Part shown: positions 9,834 through 19,091 of the stretch, piece by piece | How positions within the stretch are numbered: position 1 is the stretch's first letter | Layout: each line of letters starts with the position of its first letter | Assembly (NCBI RefSeq): GCF_013394165.1 | Contig: NZ_CP041330.1 | Span: 1,852,501 to 1,916,500, forward strand | DNA: 64,000 nucleotides | From: Pseudoalteromonas sp. Scap06 | GTDB lineage: Bacteria > Pseudomonadota > Gammaproteobacteria > Enterobacterales > Alteromonadaceae | Direction: 5' to 3' | Translations under genes and position numbers: made by a program | Notes under the pieces: generated by a model | What the model was told of the DNA's origin: nothing | Seen by the model: the letters and a program-made list of their open reading frames with translations, nothing else | The model's database searches: none

Positions 9834-10088
9834 TTACTGCTGATTTAACTTGTCTTTCGCTTCTTGTACTTTTGCAAAATCAAGCCCTAATTCATCAGTA
9901 GCTTCTTTAATCAAATGCGGTTGAGTCATCACTACAGCCATTAATTGCTGAAGTTTTTCTGGTGGTATACCCAGCTCTTGCACTAATGCCATAGCCATCA
10001 TTGGGTTTTGGGTAAATGCTTCAAACAACGCGGCTACTTTTTCATCACTGACGTTGTGCTCTTTTAATATTGCAATAATAGGATTCAT
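9834..10088 (-). CDS. DUF2999 family small cytosolic protein
   Basis: An 84-residue, entirely helical, Met/Gln-rich protein (starting MNPIIAILKEHNVSDEK) that matches DUF2999, a small family of alteromonads and vibrios without known function. It has no signal peptide or membrane span. It is followed by lepB on the same strand after about 120 bases and may be independently transcribed. Confidence 0.75.
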   Translation of the reverse strand: MNPIIAILKEHNVSDEKVAALFEAFTQNPMMAMALVQELGIPPEKLQQLMAVVMTQPHLIKEATDELGLDFAKVQEAKDKLNQQ

Positions 10089-10175
10089 TATTTGCCTTAA
10101 TATTTTATAGTGTTCACTAAATTATATGGGCGCACAGCCTAATTAACAATATTAATCCTGCTATGCTCATGTACG

Positions 10176-11138
10176 TTACTCAACCAGCAAAACCACTTTA
10201 CCGGAATTTTCGTTGCGCTCTAAAATGGCATGAGCCTCACTAGCTTGTTGCCATGGCATAGTTTTATAAATATTAAAGTCATAGTTCTCGTTGGCAATAT
10301 CATCGTAAAAACGCGCGACAAAGGCATCTCTCAGAGCGCGTTTAAACTCAATACTGCGATTACGAAGTGTTGATGCATGAAACGAAATCCGCTTTTGTAA
10401 TAAACGTGCAAAGTCTACCTCTGCAAAGCGCCCGTCTAAAAATGCCAGCATAATAATCTGACAATCCATTGCGGTCACTATGGCATTTTTATTTAAATAG
10501 CTACCAGAAACAGGGTCAACAATTGCGTTTGCAGTGAGCTTATGTGATTTCATATACTCAACAAAATCAGTGGTTTTATAATTAATTACGTGGTCAGCAC
10601 CCAACCTTTTAGCATGTTCACATTTTTCATCCGAACCTGCGGTAATCACTACTTGTGCACCAGCACTTTTTGCCATTTGAATAGCAGCCCCACCAACACC
10701 ACTAGCACCTGCATGAATAAGCGCCGTTTGCCCTGATTGTAACTTGCCTAATTCAAATAGCGCACCAAAGGCTGTTAAATACACTTCGCTTATAGCGGCA
10801 CCTTGCGCCATAGAGATATGATCAGGCAATATCATTAACTGCTGCGCATCTACTGCGACATATTCACTGTAAGCGCCACCAGCACATAAAGTAAAAATAC
10901 GCTTACCGAGCCATTTAGGGTCTACCTCACTGCCAAGCTCACACACGGTGCCTGCACACTCAAGTCCTAAAATAGGGCTATCCCCTTCAGGGGCAGGATA
11001 CTTACCTTGACGCTGCATACAATCAGCGCGGTTAACCCCAATCGCTGCCACTTTTACCAGCACTTCATTATTGTTAACCTTCGGTTTATCGGTTTTCGAA
11101 AACGCTAACTGCTGCTCATGATGTGAAATGTACTGCAT
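10176..11138 (-). CDS. NAD(P)H quinone oxidoreductase, PIG3/zinc-free MDR family
   Basis: A medium-chain reductase of about 320 residues. It has the N-terminal GroES-like fold with the PIG3 signature GVNRADCMQRQGKYP and the nucleotide-binding motif HAGASGVGGAAIQMAK, and no structural zinc cysteine lobe. Such enzymes reduce quinones or enones with NADPH. The frame is open from 11189, but I start at the ATG at 11138. It is preceded by AAGGAGAC two bases before the ATG and gives the family N-terminus MQYISHHE. The gene is 19 bases downstream of the small exported protein and may share its transcript. Confidence 0.85.
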   Translation of the reverse strand: MQYISHHEQQLAFSKTDKPKVNNNEVLVKVAAIGVNRADCMQRQGKYPAPEGDSPILGLECAGTVCELGSEVDPKWLGKRIFTLCAGGAYSEYVAVDAQQLMILPDHISMAQGAAISEVYLTAFGALFELGKLQSGQTALIHAGASGVGGAAIQMAKSAGAQVVITAGSDEKCEHAKRLGADHVINYKTTDFVEYMKSHKLTANAIVDPVSGSYLNKNAIVTAMDCQIIMLAFLDGRFAEVDFARLLQKRISFHASTLRNRSIEFKRALRDAFVARFYDDIANENYDFNIYKTMPWQQASEAHAILERNENSGKVVLLVE

Positions 11139-11157
11139 AAGTCTCCTTGTATTGGGT

Positions 11158-11550
11158 TTATTTGATTTTTCGCCACACTTCGGCTTCAACTAGCTGGCCA
11201 TTTTCTGTAAGAGAATGATGCCACAAATTCCCTTCAACTTTATAATCAAAAGCCATGGTTTTACCCATCAATGATGCAATATTGCCATACTCAAAGGTTT
11301 CAATAAATTGCCCATCGTTTAATTGGTACTGGCCACCACCAGCATAACTAAATTGGCCATTTTTTTCTGTGATATAGCTAAAGTGTGTTGCTGTTACTAA
11401 TTTGATTGAAGTTATCTCTGGGGCTTTAGCGCTGACAAACCCATCTTCTACCGCGTATTTTCCTTGAACAAACTCCCACGTACCTAATAGGGGATTGGCA
11501 AATACAGAGTATGGCAATAAAACTAAGCAAGCGAATATAGTAAATTTCAT
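11158..11550 (-). CDS. Small exported beta-rich protein, lipocalin-like (DUF4488-like?)
   Basis: A signal peptide (MKFTIFACLVLLPYSVFA) is followed by about 110 residues of alternating beta pattern that starts LLGTWEF and ends EVWRKIK. The opening GTWEF and closing WRK resemble small lipocalin-like domains, some of them grouped as DUF4488. Ligand and role are unknown. Two ATGs at 11553 and 11550 follow AAGGAT, and 11550 has better spacing. The frame extends upstream to 11589 without a better ribosome site. It lies between aceK and the quinone oxidoreductase on the same strand. Confidence 0.6.
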   Translation of the reverse strand: MKFTIFACLVLLPYSVFANPLLGTWEFVQGKYAVEDGFVSAKAPEITSIKLVTATHFSYITEKNGQFSYAGGGQYQLNDGQFIETFEYGNIASLMGKTMAFDYKVEGNLWHHSLTENGQLVEAEVWRKIK

Positions 11551-11596
11551 CATAATCCTTATCGTGTTAACTGTGCCTGAAGAAACCAACTCAGCG

Positions 11597-13387
11597 TTAA
11601 TTTACTGACATAGTATTAAAACGCCAACTTTGCTTATAAGGGTATACATCTGGAAGCTGACCTTGCTCAATTCCTTGCTGGATCATTTGCCAGTACTTTG
11701 CCGTAAATAAATCACTATGGTAATGATTAAAGTGGTTAAACGCACTGTTACTGGCACTAAAAAACACTTTAAATTGACTGGGAAATATATCATTTTGGTC
11801 AATATCAAAATAGCTGTGTGAGCTTAATTCTTCTAACGCGTTTTGTGTATTTGGCACGTCTCTAAAATTGCAATCGGTGAGAGGGCAAATTTCATCATAA
11901 TCATAAAATACTATTCGCCCCCAACGTGTTACGCCGAAGTTTTTCATCAGCATGTCACCAGCAAAAATATTTGCACTGGCAAGCTCTTTTATCGCTTTAC
12001 CATAATCAAGCATCACTTGCTGAAGTGATTTACTATTACATTGATTGATATACAGGTTGAGCGGTGTCATTTTTCGCTCAACGTAAACATGCTTTAGTAT
12101 TAAGGCTTTGCCGGAAATGACTAAGCTATCGCCAATGTGTTTTTTCATTTCTATTAGCAGTTCATCACTAAAACGGCTTAAGTCAAATGCAAGGTATCTA
12201 AACTCATGAGTGTCAACTAATCGCCCTACTCTGTCAGCTTGTTTTACAAAGTTATATTTATCTTTTACTTGTTGTTTAGTTGCTGTTTTTGGGGCACTAA
12301 ACTTATCTTTTATTACCTTGTATACATAATCTAGGCCGTCAATGGTAAAAACTAGCATCACCATACCCGGAGTCCCTGGCGCTAGGTGGTACGTGTATTC
12401 TGCGGGACTACTTTTAGTCGTATCTACTTTATAACGATAAAATTCGGTTTTTGCATGTTTAATAAAACCAATCGCATTAAATAATTCAAAACGTTGTTTG
12501 TGAGGCATTAATACACTGAGGTAGTCAACATAACGAGCAGGTTGGTCGGTATCTACCATAAAATAGGTACGTGCAAAGCCAAATAATAAACTTAGTTGAT
12601 CAGCCCCCATCATTACAGCATCAATTGTAAGCCCATCGGGGGTATTTAAAATAGCAATTGCAAAGGGCATGTTATCGCCATTTTTGGCAATACATCGCCC
12701 TATGACATAACAGGCCTTATTACGATAAAAATGCGAGTTAGCATATTCGATATAACCATCATTTAAGTTTATTAATTCGTATACTTGTCGACATTGCTGC
12801 TGAGCACCTTGCGTTAACGTTGCTTGTAACTTAGTTAAATCACTACTTAAATCTTTAAAGGGGACTCTAAACACTTGCTCATTTAATAAGGCTTTAATTG
12901 CCTGATCAAACCCTTCTTTTAAGGAGATACGACTTACAAGCCCTTCATAAGAGCGCGGCTGCCCTCGGTATTTTGCTTTTAATACAAATAAGTGAACTGT
13001 GCGAATTTTTTTATCATCCCAAATAGCGCCAAAAGTAGAATTAAAAAATGTATGCGCAATGGGCTGGTTTTCATGCTCTTTTACCATCTCACCATAAATA
13101 TTTTTAGCCCGTTGCCATGTTTGAGGGCAATTCAATTCATCATAAGCAATCACTCTAACAGCTTCACTAACTTGCTTTACTTGGCGTTCATACACTTGTA
13201 AGCGCTCTCGCATTGCTGCTTGCACCTCATGGTACTGGCGTTGTTCAAAGCGACTTTGTGCCCCTAAGGTGATATTTAAAAATTGTGCAAACATAGCATC
13301 AAAGCCTGCAAATATCGCTCGGGCTAACTTAGTGGCGACCACGGATTGTACCGAATTATGTTGAGAGGTTAATAGCGTGCTTGGCAT
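11597..13387 (-). CDS. aceK: Isocitrate dehydrogenase kinase/phosphatase
   Basis: AceK switches NADP-isocitrate dehydrogenase off by phosphorylating its active-site Ser and on by removing the phosphate, which diverts isocitrate into the glyoxylate shunt during growth on acetate or fatty acids. The 596 residues cover the regulatory N-terminal region and the kinase domain. The latter includes the ATP-binding stretch PGTPGMVMLVFT near residue 340 and the catalytic segment GVTRWGRIVFYDYDEICPLT (about 487-506) with the DYDE motif. The gene lies apart from aceBA but about 1.6 kb from icd, its substrate gene. Confidence 0.95.
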   Translation of the reverse strand: MPSTLLTSQHNSVQSVVATKLARAIFAGFDAMFAQFLNITLGAQSRFEQRQYHEVQAAMRERLQVYERQVKQVSEAVRVIAYDELNCPQTWQRAKNIYGEMVKEHENQPIAHTFFNSTFGAIWDDKKIRTVHLFVLKAKYRGQPRSYEGLVSRISLKEGFDQAIKALLNEQVFRVPFKDLSSDLTKLQATLTQGAQQQCRQVYELINLNDGYIEYANSHFYRNKACYVIGRCIAKNGDNMPFAIAILNTPDGLTIDAVMMGADQLSLLFGFARTYFMVDTDQPARYVDYLSVLMPHKQRFELFNAIGFIKHAKTEFYRYKVDTTKSSPAEYTYHLAPGTPGMVMLVFTIDGLDYVYKVIKDKFSAPKTATKQQVKDKYNFVKQADRVGRLVDTHEFRYLAFDLSRFSDELLIEMKKHIGDSLVISGKALILKHVYVERKMTPLNLYINQCNSKSLQQVMLDYGKAIKELASANIFAGDMLMKNFGVTRWGRIVFYDYDEICPLTDCNFRDVPNTQNALEELSSHSYFDIDQNDIFPSQFKVFFSASNSAFNHFNHYHSDLFTAKYWQMIQQGIEQGQLPDVYPYKQSWRFNTMSVN

Positions 13388-13504
13388 GATTTAGGCGCTT
13401 CTATTTTTAGCAATTATGCTGATTATTTTTTATTAGAGGTTTACACCTTAGCAAGCACACTTTAATTTAGGTAATTAATACAGCAAATAAATAAAATTGA
13501 TCAT

Positions 13505-14452
13505 ATGAATATAAGAAATGTCGACCTCAATTTACTCGTCTATTTAAATGTATTAATAGATGAAAAAAGCGTATCAAAAGCAGCTAATAAGCTTGCTTTA
13601 ACTCAACCAGCGATGAGTAATGCGTTAAAACGTTTAAGAGATTTATTTGATGATCCTTTGCTGGTACGAGCTGCGGGCTCTATGACTCCAACAGCCAAAG
13701 CACTGTCGCTCAAACCTGAAATTGAAGCGCTGCTTAAAATGGCAGAGGAGATCACTCAACCAAGCGAGCAATTTAACCCAGCAACTGCGCAAGTTACATT
13801 TCGTATTATGGCAAACGATTATTTAGAATCGACTCTAATTGCCCCCTTTATTTGCGAGCAACTAGCTAAAAACCCGGGCATTGACTTTGATGTGCTTAGT
13901 CCCAGTGATGTAAATTTACAAGATATGGAAAAAGGCACTATCGATTTGGCAATAAATCGTTTTAATGGTCTGCCGCGCTCTTTTCATCAAGCGACTGTAT
14001 GGCGAGATAATTATTGTTGTTTAACCCACCCAAATAATAATTTTTTAACGCATGCTAACTTAAATCAATACCTACAAAGCGAACATATATGGGTTAACCG
14101 CGCAGGCTGGGGGCCAGAGCCCGCAGTGACCAATAAGTCAGGAAAACAAAAATTAGGCTGGGTAGATGAAGCTTTGTGGCAATTAGAACAAACCCGTAAA
14201 ATACGCGTATTTACTCGCCATTACATGATTGCCAGCTTACTGTGTCAATCTGAGCAACTCATAGCTACGCTACCCCGTCGTCAAGCAAAGCTATTAACCA
14301 GTCACACTAATTTAGTGATTAGCCCAGTACCATTTCAAGTCGTCCCTATAGAAGTAAAAATGATATGGAGCCCGTTATTACACCACACACCAGCGCATCA
14401 ATGGCTTAGACGTGGGTTATTAGCGTTCGCAAATACAGTGGTTGATAGGTAA
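13505..14452 (+). CDS. LysR family transcriptional regulator
   Basis: The N-terminal winged helix-turn-helix (residues 5-64) contains the typical SVSKAANKLALTQPAMSNALKR run. A periplasmic-binding-like effector domain (about 95-305) follows. The length of 315 residues is standard. The start MNIRNVDLNLLVYLNVL resembles the LeuO/NodD/PcpR type. It is divergent from aceK (117 bases between starts) and sits upstream of the malate-synthase-like small gene, so aceK, the small gene or its own promoter are candidate targets. The effector is unknown, though an intermediate of acetate or glyoxylate metabolism would fit. Confidence 0.9.
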   Translation: MNIRNVDLNLLVYLNVLIDEKSVSKAANKLALTQPAMSNALKRLRDLFDDPLLVRAAGSMTPTAKALSLKPEIEALLKMAEEITQPSEQFNPATAQVTFRIMANDYLESTLIAPFICEQLAKNPGIDFDVLSPSDVNLQDMEKGTIDLAINRFNGLPRSFHQATVWRDNYCCLTHPNNNFLTHANLNQYLQSEHIWVNRAGWGPEPAVTNKSGKQKLGWVDEALWQLEQTRKIRVFTRHYMIASLLCQSEQLIATLPRRQAKLLTSHTNLVISPVPFQVVPIEVKMIWSPLLHHTPAHQWLRRGLLAFANTVVDR

Positions 14453-14561
14453 CACATTAAAATATTGATTAAATCAATATCAATTATTGAAAACAACAAT
14501 TTCATTAATATTATACTTAGCGCTACAGTGAAGTTAAGCCAACAAACTAAGAGTAATAATT

Positions 14562-15008
14562 ATGCAAACATCAGCAAGCTTCACACACCAAGACGGGTTA
14601 TTCATTGATGCAAATTTACATCACTTCATTGAACAACAATTATGCCCAAATACGCCGCTTGAGACGGGTCACGTTTACCAGTCACTTGCCACATTAGTTG
14701 ATGAATTCGGCTGTAAATGTCGTAAAAATAAACATCAAGAAAACGATACTCTTGACGTAAACACTTTATTGAGTGCCTATCAACGTAAAAGCCACCCTCA
14801 TTGCCATGTTGATGCACAAACAACTGAAGCCGTATTAGATGAATACTGCTGTCAAGTACCTGCCATTATTGTAGTTGCGTTAATGGACACGCTCAGTGGC
14901 ACTGTATGTGACGAGCCAAGTGCACATGAGCTTTATCACAGAGCAGCAGAGCTAACAGAGCGTCCATGTGTTCATCGTCAAGCAGCCACTAACGCTTCAG
15001 CAGCTTAA
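14562..15008 (+). CDS. Small protein resembling the N-terminal domain of malate synthase G
   Basis: The 148-residue product aligns by eye with the start of malate synthase G (GlcB). FIDANLHHFIEQQL fits IDANFKRFVDEEV, CPNTPLETG fits LPGTGLD, LVDEFGCKCR fits IVHDLAPENR, and the later CCQVP fits GYLVP. After about residue 100 the similarity stops and the C-terminus is unrelated. No TIM barrel or catalytic domain is present. It is rich in Cys and His (CKC, HCH, CC). The reading frame is intact, which argues for a retained gene rather than decay. It ends 12 bases from the converging icd gene. Function unknown. Confidence 0.6.
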   Translation: MQTSASFTHQDGLFIDANLHHFIEQQLCPNTPLETGHVYQSLATLVDEFGCKCRKNKHQENDTLDVNTLLSAYQRKSHPHCHVDAQTTEAVLDEYCCQVPAIIVVALMDTLSGTVCDEPSAHELYHRAAELTERPCVHRQAATNASAA

Positions 15009-15020
15009 CAATGCAGTCGT

Positions 15021-16271
15021 TTAAAAGTGCTCGATAACCTTACTAGCAAATTGTTTGCAGCTTAAGGTTGTCGAGTTATGATTTGAATGAGCCAAATCAA
15101 AAGTTACCTGCCCACTGGCAAATGTAGTTTCTAAGGCGTTTTCGATTAAACATGCCGCTTCAACCCATCCCATATACTTAAGCATTAACACTGAACTTAA
15201 TATGCTACTGCTCGGGTTTGCCTTATCTTGACCAGCTATTCGCTCGAACGTGCCATGTGTCGGCTCAAAAAAAGCCACCTCTGTATTTAAATTGGCGGCA
15301 GGCATAATCCCTACCCCCCCAACCTGTGCACTGAGCATATCGGCTAAAAAGTCACCATTTTGATTTGTAGTAGCCACCACATCAAATTGCGCAGGATCCA
15401 TCAAGCATTGCTGCAACATATTATCGGCAATCACTTCTTTAATAATCAAGGGGGGTAAATTGGTTCGTTGTATTTCAAGCCAACGCCCATTTTCATGTTC
15501 TTTGGCATTATATTCTTGTTTTGCGAGCGCAAAGCCCCAGCGTTTAAACGCCCCATCGGTAAATTTAAGAACATTACCTTTGTGCACTAACGTAAGTGAC
15601 TCTCTCTCATTTTTAAGGGAATAATTAATGGCAAAGCGTATTAATCGCTCTGACCCTTCTTTAGATATATTTTTAATCCCTATACCACACTCTTGAGCGA
15701 AACGAAGACGGGTTACGCCCATTTCTTCACACAAAAAATCGAGCACTTTTTCACTTTCAACACTCCCCGCCTGCCATTCAATTCCTGAATAAACATCTTC
15801 ACTACTATCGCGCAACACGGTAATGTTAGTGGTAAAGGGGTTTTTTAATGGCGAGGGTAAAGCACTAAAGCCTTTTATAGTACGCATATTAACAAATAAA
15901 TCCATTTCATGGCGAAGCGCAACATTAAGAGAGCGAAACCCGCCACCTAAAGGTGTGGTTAGCGGCCCTTTTATAGCAATTTTGCATTCACGTACCGCAT
16001 TTATGGTTTCTTGAGGGAACCAGTCGCCATCATAAAGCTTGGCCGCTTGTTCACCATTATACACCTGCATCCAATGTATCTTACGTTCCTTGCCATAACA
16101 ATGCTCTATGGCAGCATCCACTACTTGACGCATTACTGGCATCACATCTAAACCAACCCCATCACCGTCAATATAGGCAATAATAGGTTGTTCGGGTATA
16201 TGCCACTGTCCTTGATCATCAATGTGAATATTGTCGCCATTGTCTGGCACCTTAATATGTTGATACTGCAT
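15021..16271 (-). CDS. icd: NADP-dependent isocitrate dehydrogenase
   Basis: Icd oxidises isocitrate to 2-oxoglutarate, CO2 and NADPH in the TCA cycle. Visible motifs are IAYIDGDGVGLDVMPVM (residues 30-46), the substrate and phosphorylation loop GPLTTPLGGGFRSLNVALR near residue 100-118, whose Ser is the AceK target, and the C-terminal nucleotide segment EPTHGTFERIAGQDKANPS. The length of 416 residues is typical of the homodimeric E. coli type. The nearby aceK gene and the conserved Ser loop support regulation by phosphorylation. It is convergent with the small gene at 14562. Confidence 0.95.
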   Translation of the reverse strand: MQYQHIKVPDNGDNIHIDDQGQWHIPEQPIIAYIDGDGVGLDVMPVMRQVVDAAIEHCYGKERKIHWMQVYNGEQAAKLYDGDWFPQETINAVRECKIAIKGPLTTPLGGGFRSLNVALRHEMDLFVNMRTIKGFSALPSPLKNPFTTNITVLRDSSEDVYSGIEWQAGSVESEKVLDFLCEEMGVTRLRFAQECGIGIKNISKEGSERLIRFAINYSLKNERESLTLVHKGNVLKFTDGAFKRWGFALAKQEYNAKEHENGRWLEIQRTNLPPLIIKEVIADNMLQQCLMDPAQFDVVATTNQNGDFLADMLSAQVGGVGIMPAANLNTEVAFFEPTHGTFERIAGQDKANPSSSILSSVLMLKYMGWVEAACLIENALETTFASGQVTFDLAHSNHNSTTLSCKQFASKVIEHF

Positions 16272-16366
16272 ACGTCCTCCTACAAGAGAATATATTTAAG
16301 CATGCATAACCCTACTTGTCTTCATAACAAAGCGTATAGCGGTTATTCAACGATAAAATGTAAAAT

Positions 16367-19063
16367 TTAAGGTGCTTTTTTAACGGTTAAAATAACGTCA
16401 ATCGCATTGAGTAGAGCCTCAACTTGTTGTATGTCGAAAGCGTCAGGTGAAGACTTTAAGTTTGTTTCAAAATCAACAGCCTGTTTATACAACGCTTTGC
16501 ATTCAAACATTCCAGCCGTTCCTTTGATCATATGCACGCTGCGTGCAAAACCCGTTATATCACCCTGCTTAAATTGAGACACTAACGTGTCTTTTTGTTT
16601 ATTTAACCCTTTAATATATTCCTGCTTGAGTAGTGCAAACTCCTCATCGGGTAGCTTAATGTTCTCGCATATATCAATATCAAGATAACTTGCAATTTTA
16701 CTACTAAAACAGCTTCTATCTATAGGTTTGGCAATATGATCAGTAAAACCTTGTTTTAAATAGCGATCAATTTCATGCTTCATCGTGTTAGCAGTGAGCG
16801 CCACAATGGGTGTTGTTACCCCTGTTGCTTGTATAATCTTAATTGCTTGCTCACCATCCATAATTGGCATTTGAATATCTAATAAAATTAAGTCGAAGCT
16901 TTCATCCATCGCTGCTTGCGCTGCATCTCGACCATTTTCAACAGCGACAACGGTTAACCCCATCCGCTCTAAAATTCGCTTAATAAGCTGACGATTTTCT
17001 GGATGGTCTTCAGCCACAAGTACTCTACCCACTAAATTTCGCTGACTATTATTTAAAAATAGCTCTTTGGTTTGTGGTTTACGTATATCGTCAAATGCGT
17101 TAACCCATTGCGTATGTTCGGTTGTATTTAACTCCATAGTAAAGCAAAACTCGCTACCCCTACCTACCACAGAAAATACAGTAATATCGCCATTTAGTTT
17201 ATTTGCTAAGCTTTTTGATATATTTAAGCCAAGTCCAGTACCACCGTATTTACGAGAAATTGACGAGTCAGCTTGGTGAAAGGGAGTAAATAGGTCTTTT
17301 TGCTCGCTTTCGGTCATACCAATACCGGTGTCTTCAACTTTAATTATTAGTTGCTTTTGATTGCAACTCACCGTCAGCATTATGTAGCCCTGGGTAGTAA
17401 ATTTAAGTGCATTGGTTGCTAAATTTAATAATATTTGCCTAAGTCGAGTTGGATCTGAGACTATCCAATCTGGTAATGGAAATTGATAATCAACTTTGAA
17501 TTTTAAGCCTTTATCGCGGATTTGCTTTCCTAGTAATGATTCAATTTCAGCAATAGTGGCAAACAAATCCGTTTCAACTAATTCTATCTCTAAACGGTTA
17601 GCCTCAATTTTCGACATATCCAAAATATCGTTAATTAGCCCAAGTACATGACGACTGTTTTGCAAAATCACCCTGATCCCATGATTTCTTTCATGAGGCT
17701 GTATATCACCTAAAATTATCCCATCAGCATAACCAATAATGGATGTCATTGGGGTGCGGATCTCATGGCTCATGTTAGCTAAAAATCGACTTTTAGCTTC
17801 ACTTGCATCACGAAGCTCTTCCGCCAATTGTTGTAACTCTTGGGTACGCAGTTCGACCTTGTGTTCCAAATTTTTAGTCAGTTCAACATTCTGATGATGC
17901 AAAATACTGAATTTATTTGCGACAGCAAAAGCAAGTAATACTGCATCGAGCGCTGTGCCAATAAGTCCAAGTAAATAGAGATCCATTTTTATTGGCTCAA
18001 TAAGTCCTAGATTAGTTAAATTGCCAACCATATTAGGAATGGCCATAGCCAAATAGGCGAGAACAAAATAGCGAGCTGGTTTAAAGCCACTGATCCAGCT
18101 TCGTATACCAACAACCATACCTAGAGATAAAGTTGCCCCTGTTACTAAAGTGGCCCAAATAAAGCCAAAACCAGGCCAAACCATTGCAAAAGGTGCGCCT
18201 GCGGTGGCAACAATGCCTAAGTAGATTGATAATCGAGATAACTTAGGAGACGTGTCTTTTAATTTAAGTAAGCTGTTAAAAAATAAAATATTTGTGATTG
18301 GAATTAAAGTAAAACCTAACCAATGAAAATGGGCATTGTAAAAACCAAAAATTTGATCCGGTATATGAAAAAACTGACTCCAAGCCAACACCCAGCATGC
18401 TGTGAACATGGCGTAGTACAAATGGGTTTTATCTCTATCACCCAAGTAAATAAGAAAATTGTATAAACCTAACGCAATACCAACCCCAAAGCACAGCAAC
18501 ATAATCATGTTGTCTGAGGTTTTTCTTACAAAAAAATCGTCATAAGATGAAAGCACTAATTTTGGTGGAGTATAAAAATATTCACTTTGAAATTTTGCAA
18601 TTAATACGTAAGAACGATTAGGCGTCAGCTTAACTTTATTCCCATAGTGAAATGCAAACTCATTTGGGTAACCCCCCCCAGTGACATACTGCTTTATTGG
18701 TTCATCAAAGTTCGATATATCATAAATCCGGGTTTCGATTTTTGAAAGTAACGTGTTATACGGATAGAGCACCAGTTCATCTAAATCTGTTTTATTTTCA
18801 AGTGCTATGACAAACCAAAAACTACCACCAAAAAACGATGTTCTTGATTGTGGTTGTTTATCTTCAAGCCACATTTCTATTTCACTGTGGTTACGGGGAA
18901 AAGTACCACTCGTTACCTGAAATACATGACCCTGACCGAGCAAATCAGTATCTTGTTGTTTTAAAGTATAAACAATAGGAGCGAGTGTATCTGCCGGCGC
19001 TAAATTGCTAAAGCACAAAAATACACAATATAAAAATAGCTTTAGAACTGCCTTCATTGGCAT
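16367..19063 (-). CDS. 7TMR-DISM hybrid sensor histidine kinase with receiver and Hpt domains
   Basis: The order is signal peptide (MKAVLKLFLYCVFLCFSNLAPA region), extracellular 7TMR-DISMED2 beta domain (about 30-180), seven membrane spans (about 185-390) and a coiled coil. HisKA follows with phosphorylated His in FLANMSHEIRTP (about 441), then HATPase with GTGLGL (about 612), a receiver with Asp in LILLDIQMP (about 727) and an Hpt domain with His in SVHMIKGTAG (about 844). DISMED2 domains are thought to sense carbohydrate-like or small ligands. It starts 28 bases after the TonB receptor stop, which suggests joint transcription. I use the ATG at 19063 because AAGG precedes it by eight bases; a GTG at 19072 is also in frame. 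No separate output regulator is adjacent. Confidence 0.92.
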   Translation of the reverse strand: MPMKAVLKLFLYCVFLCFSNLAPADTLAPIVYTLKQQDTDLLGQGHVFQVTSGTFPRNHSEIEMWLEDKQPQSRTSFFGGSFWFVIALENKTDLDELVLYPYNTLLSKIETRIYDISNFDEPIKQYVTGGGYPNEFAFHYGNKVKLTPNRSYVLIAKFQSEYFYTPPKLVLSSYDDFFVRKTSDNMIMLLCFGVGIALGLYNFLIYLGDRDKTHLYYAMFTACWVLAWSQFFHIPDQIFGFYNAHFHWLGFTLIPITNILFFNSLLKLKDTSPKLSRLSIYLGIVATAGAPFAMVWPGFGFIWATLVTGATLSLGMVVGIRSWISGFKPARYFVLAYLAMAIPNMVGNLTNLGLIEPIKMDLYLLGLIGTALDAVLLAFAVANKFSILHHQNVELTKNLEHKVELRTQELQQLAEELRDASEAKSRFLANMSHEIRTPMTSIIGYADGIILGDIQPHERNHGIRVILQNSRHVLGLINDILDMSKIEANRLEIELVETDLFATIAEIESLLGKQIRDKGLKFKVDYQFPLPDWIVSDPTRLRQILLNLATNALKFTTQGYIMLTVSCNQKQLIIKVEDTGIGMTESEQKDLFTPFHQADSSISRKYGGTGLGLNISKSLANKLNGDITVFSVVGRGSEFCFTMELNTTEHTQWVNAFDDIRKPQTKELFLNNSQRNLVGRVLVAEDHPENRQLIKRILERMGLTVVAVENGRDAAQAAMDESFDLILLDIQMPIMDGEQAIKIIQATGVTTPIVALTANTMKHEIDRYLKQGFTDHIAKPIDRSCFSSKIASYLDIDICENIKLPDEEFALLKQEYIKGLNKQKDTLVSQFKQGDITGFARSVHMIKGTAGMFECKALYKQAVDFETNLKSSPDAFDIQQVEALLNAIDVILTVKKAP

Positions 19064-19091
19064 ACTTCGCACCTTAATTTAAAGACTAAAA

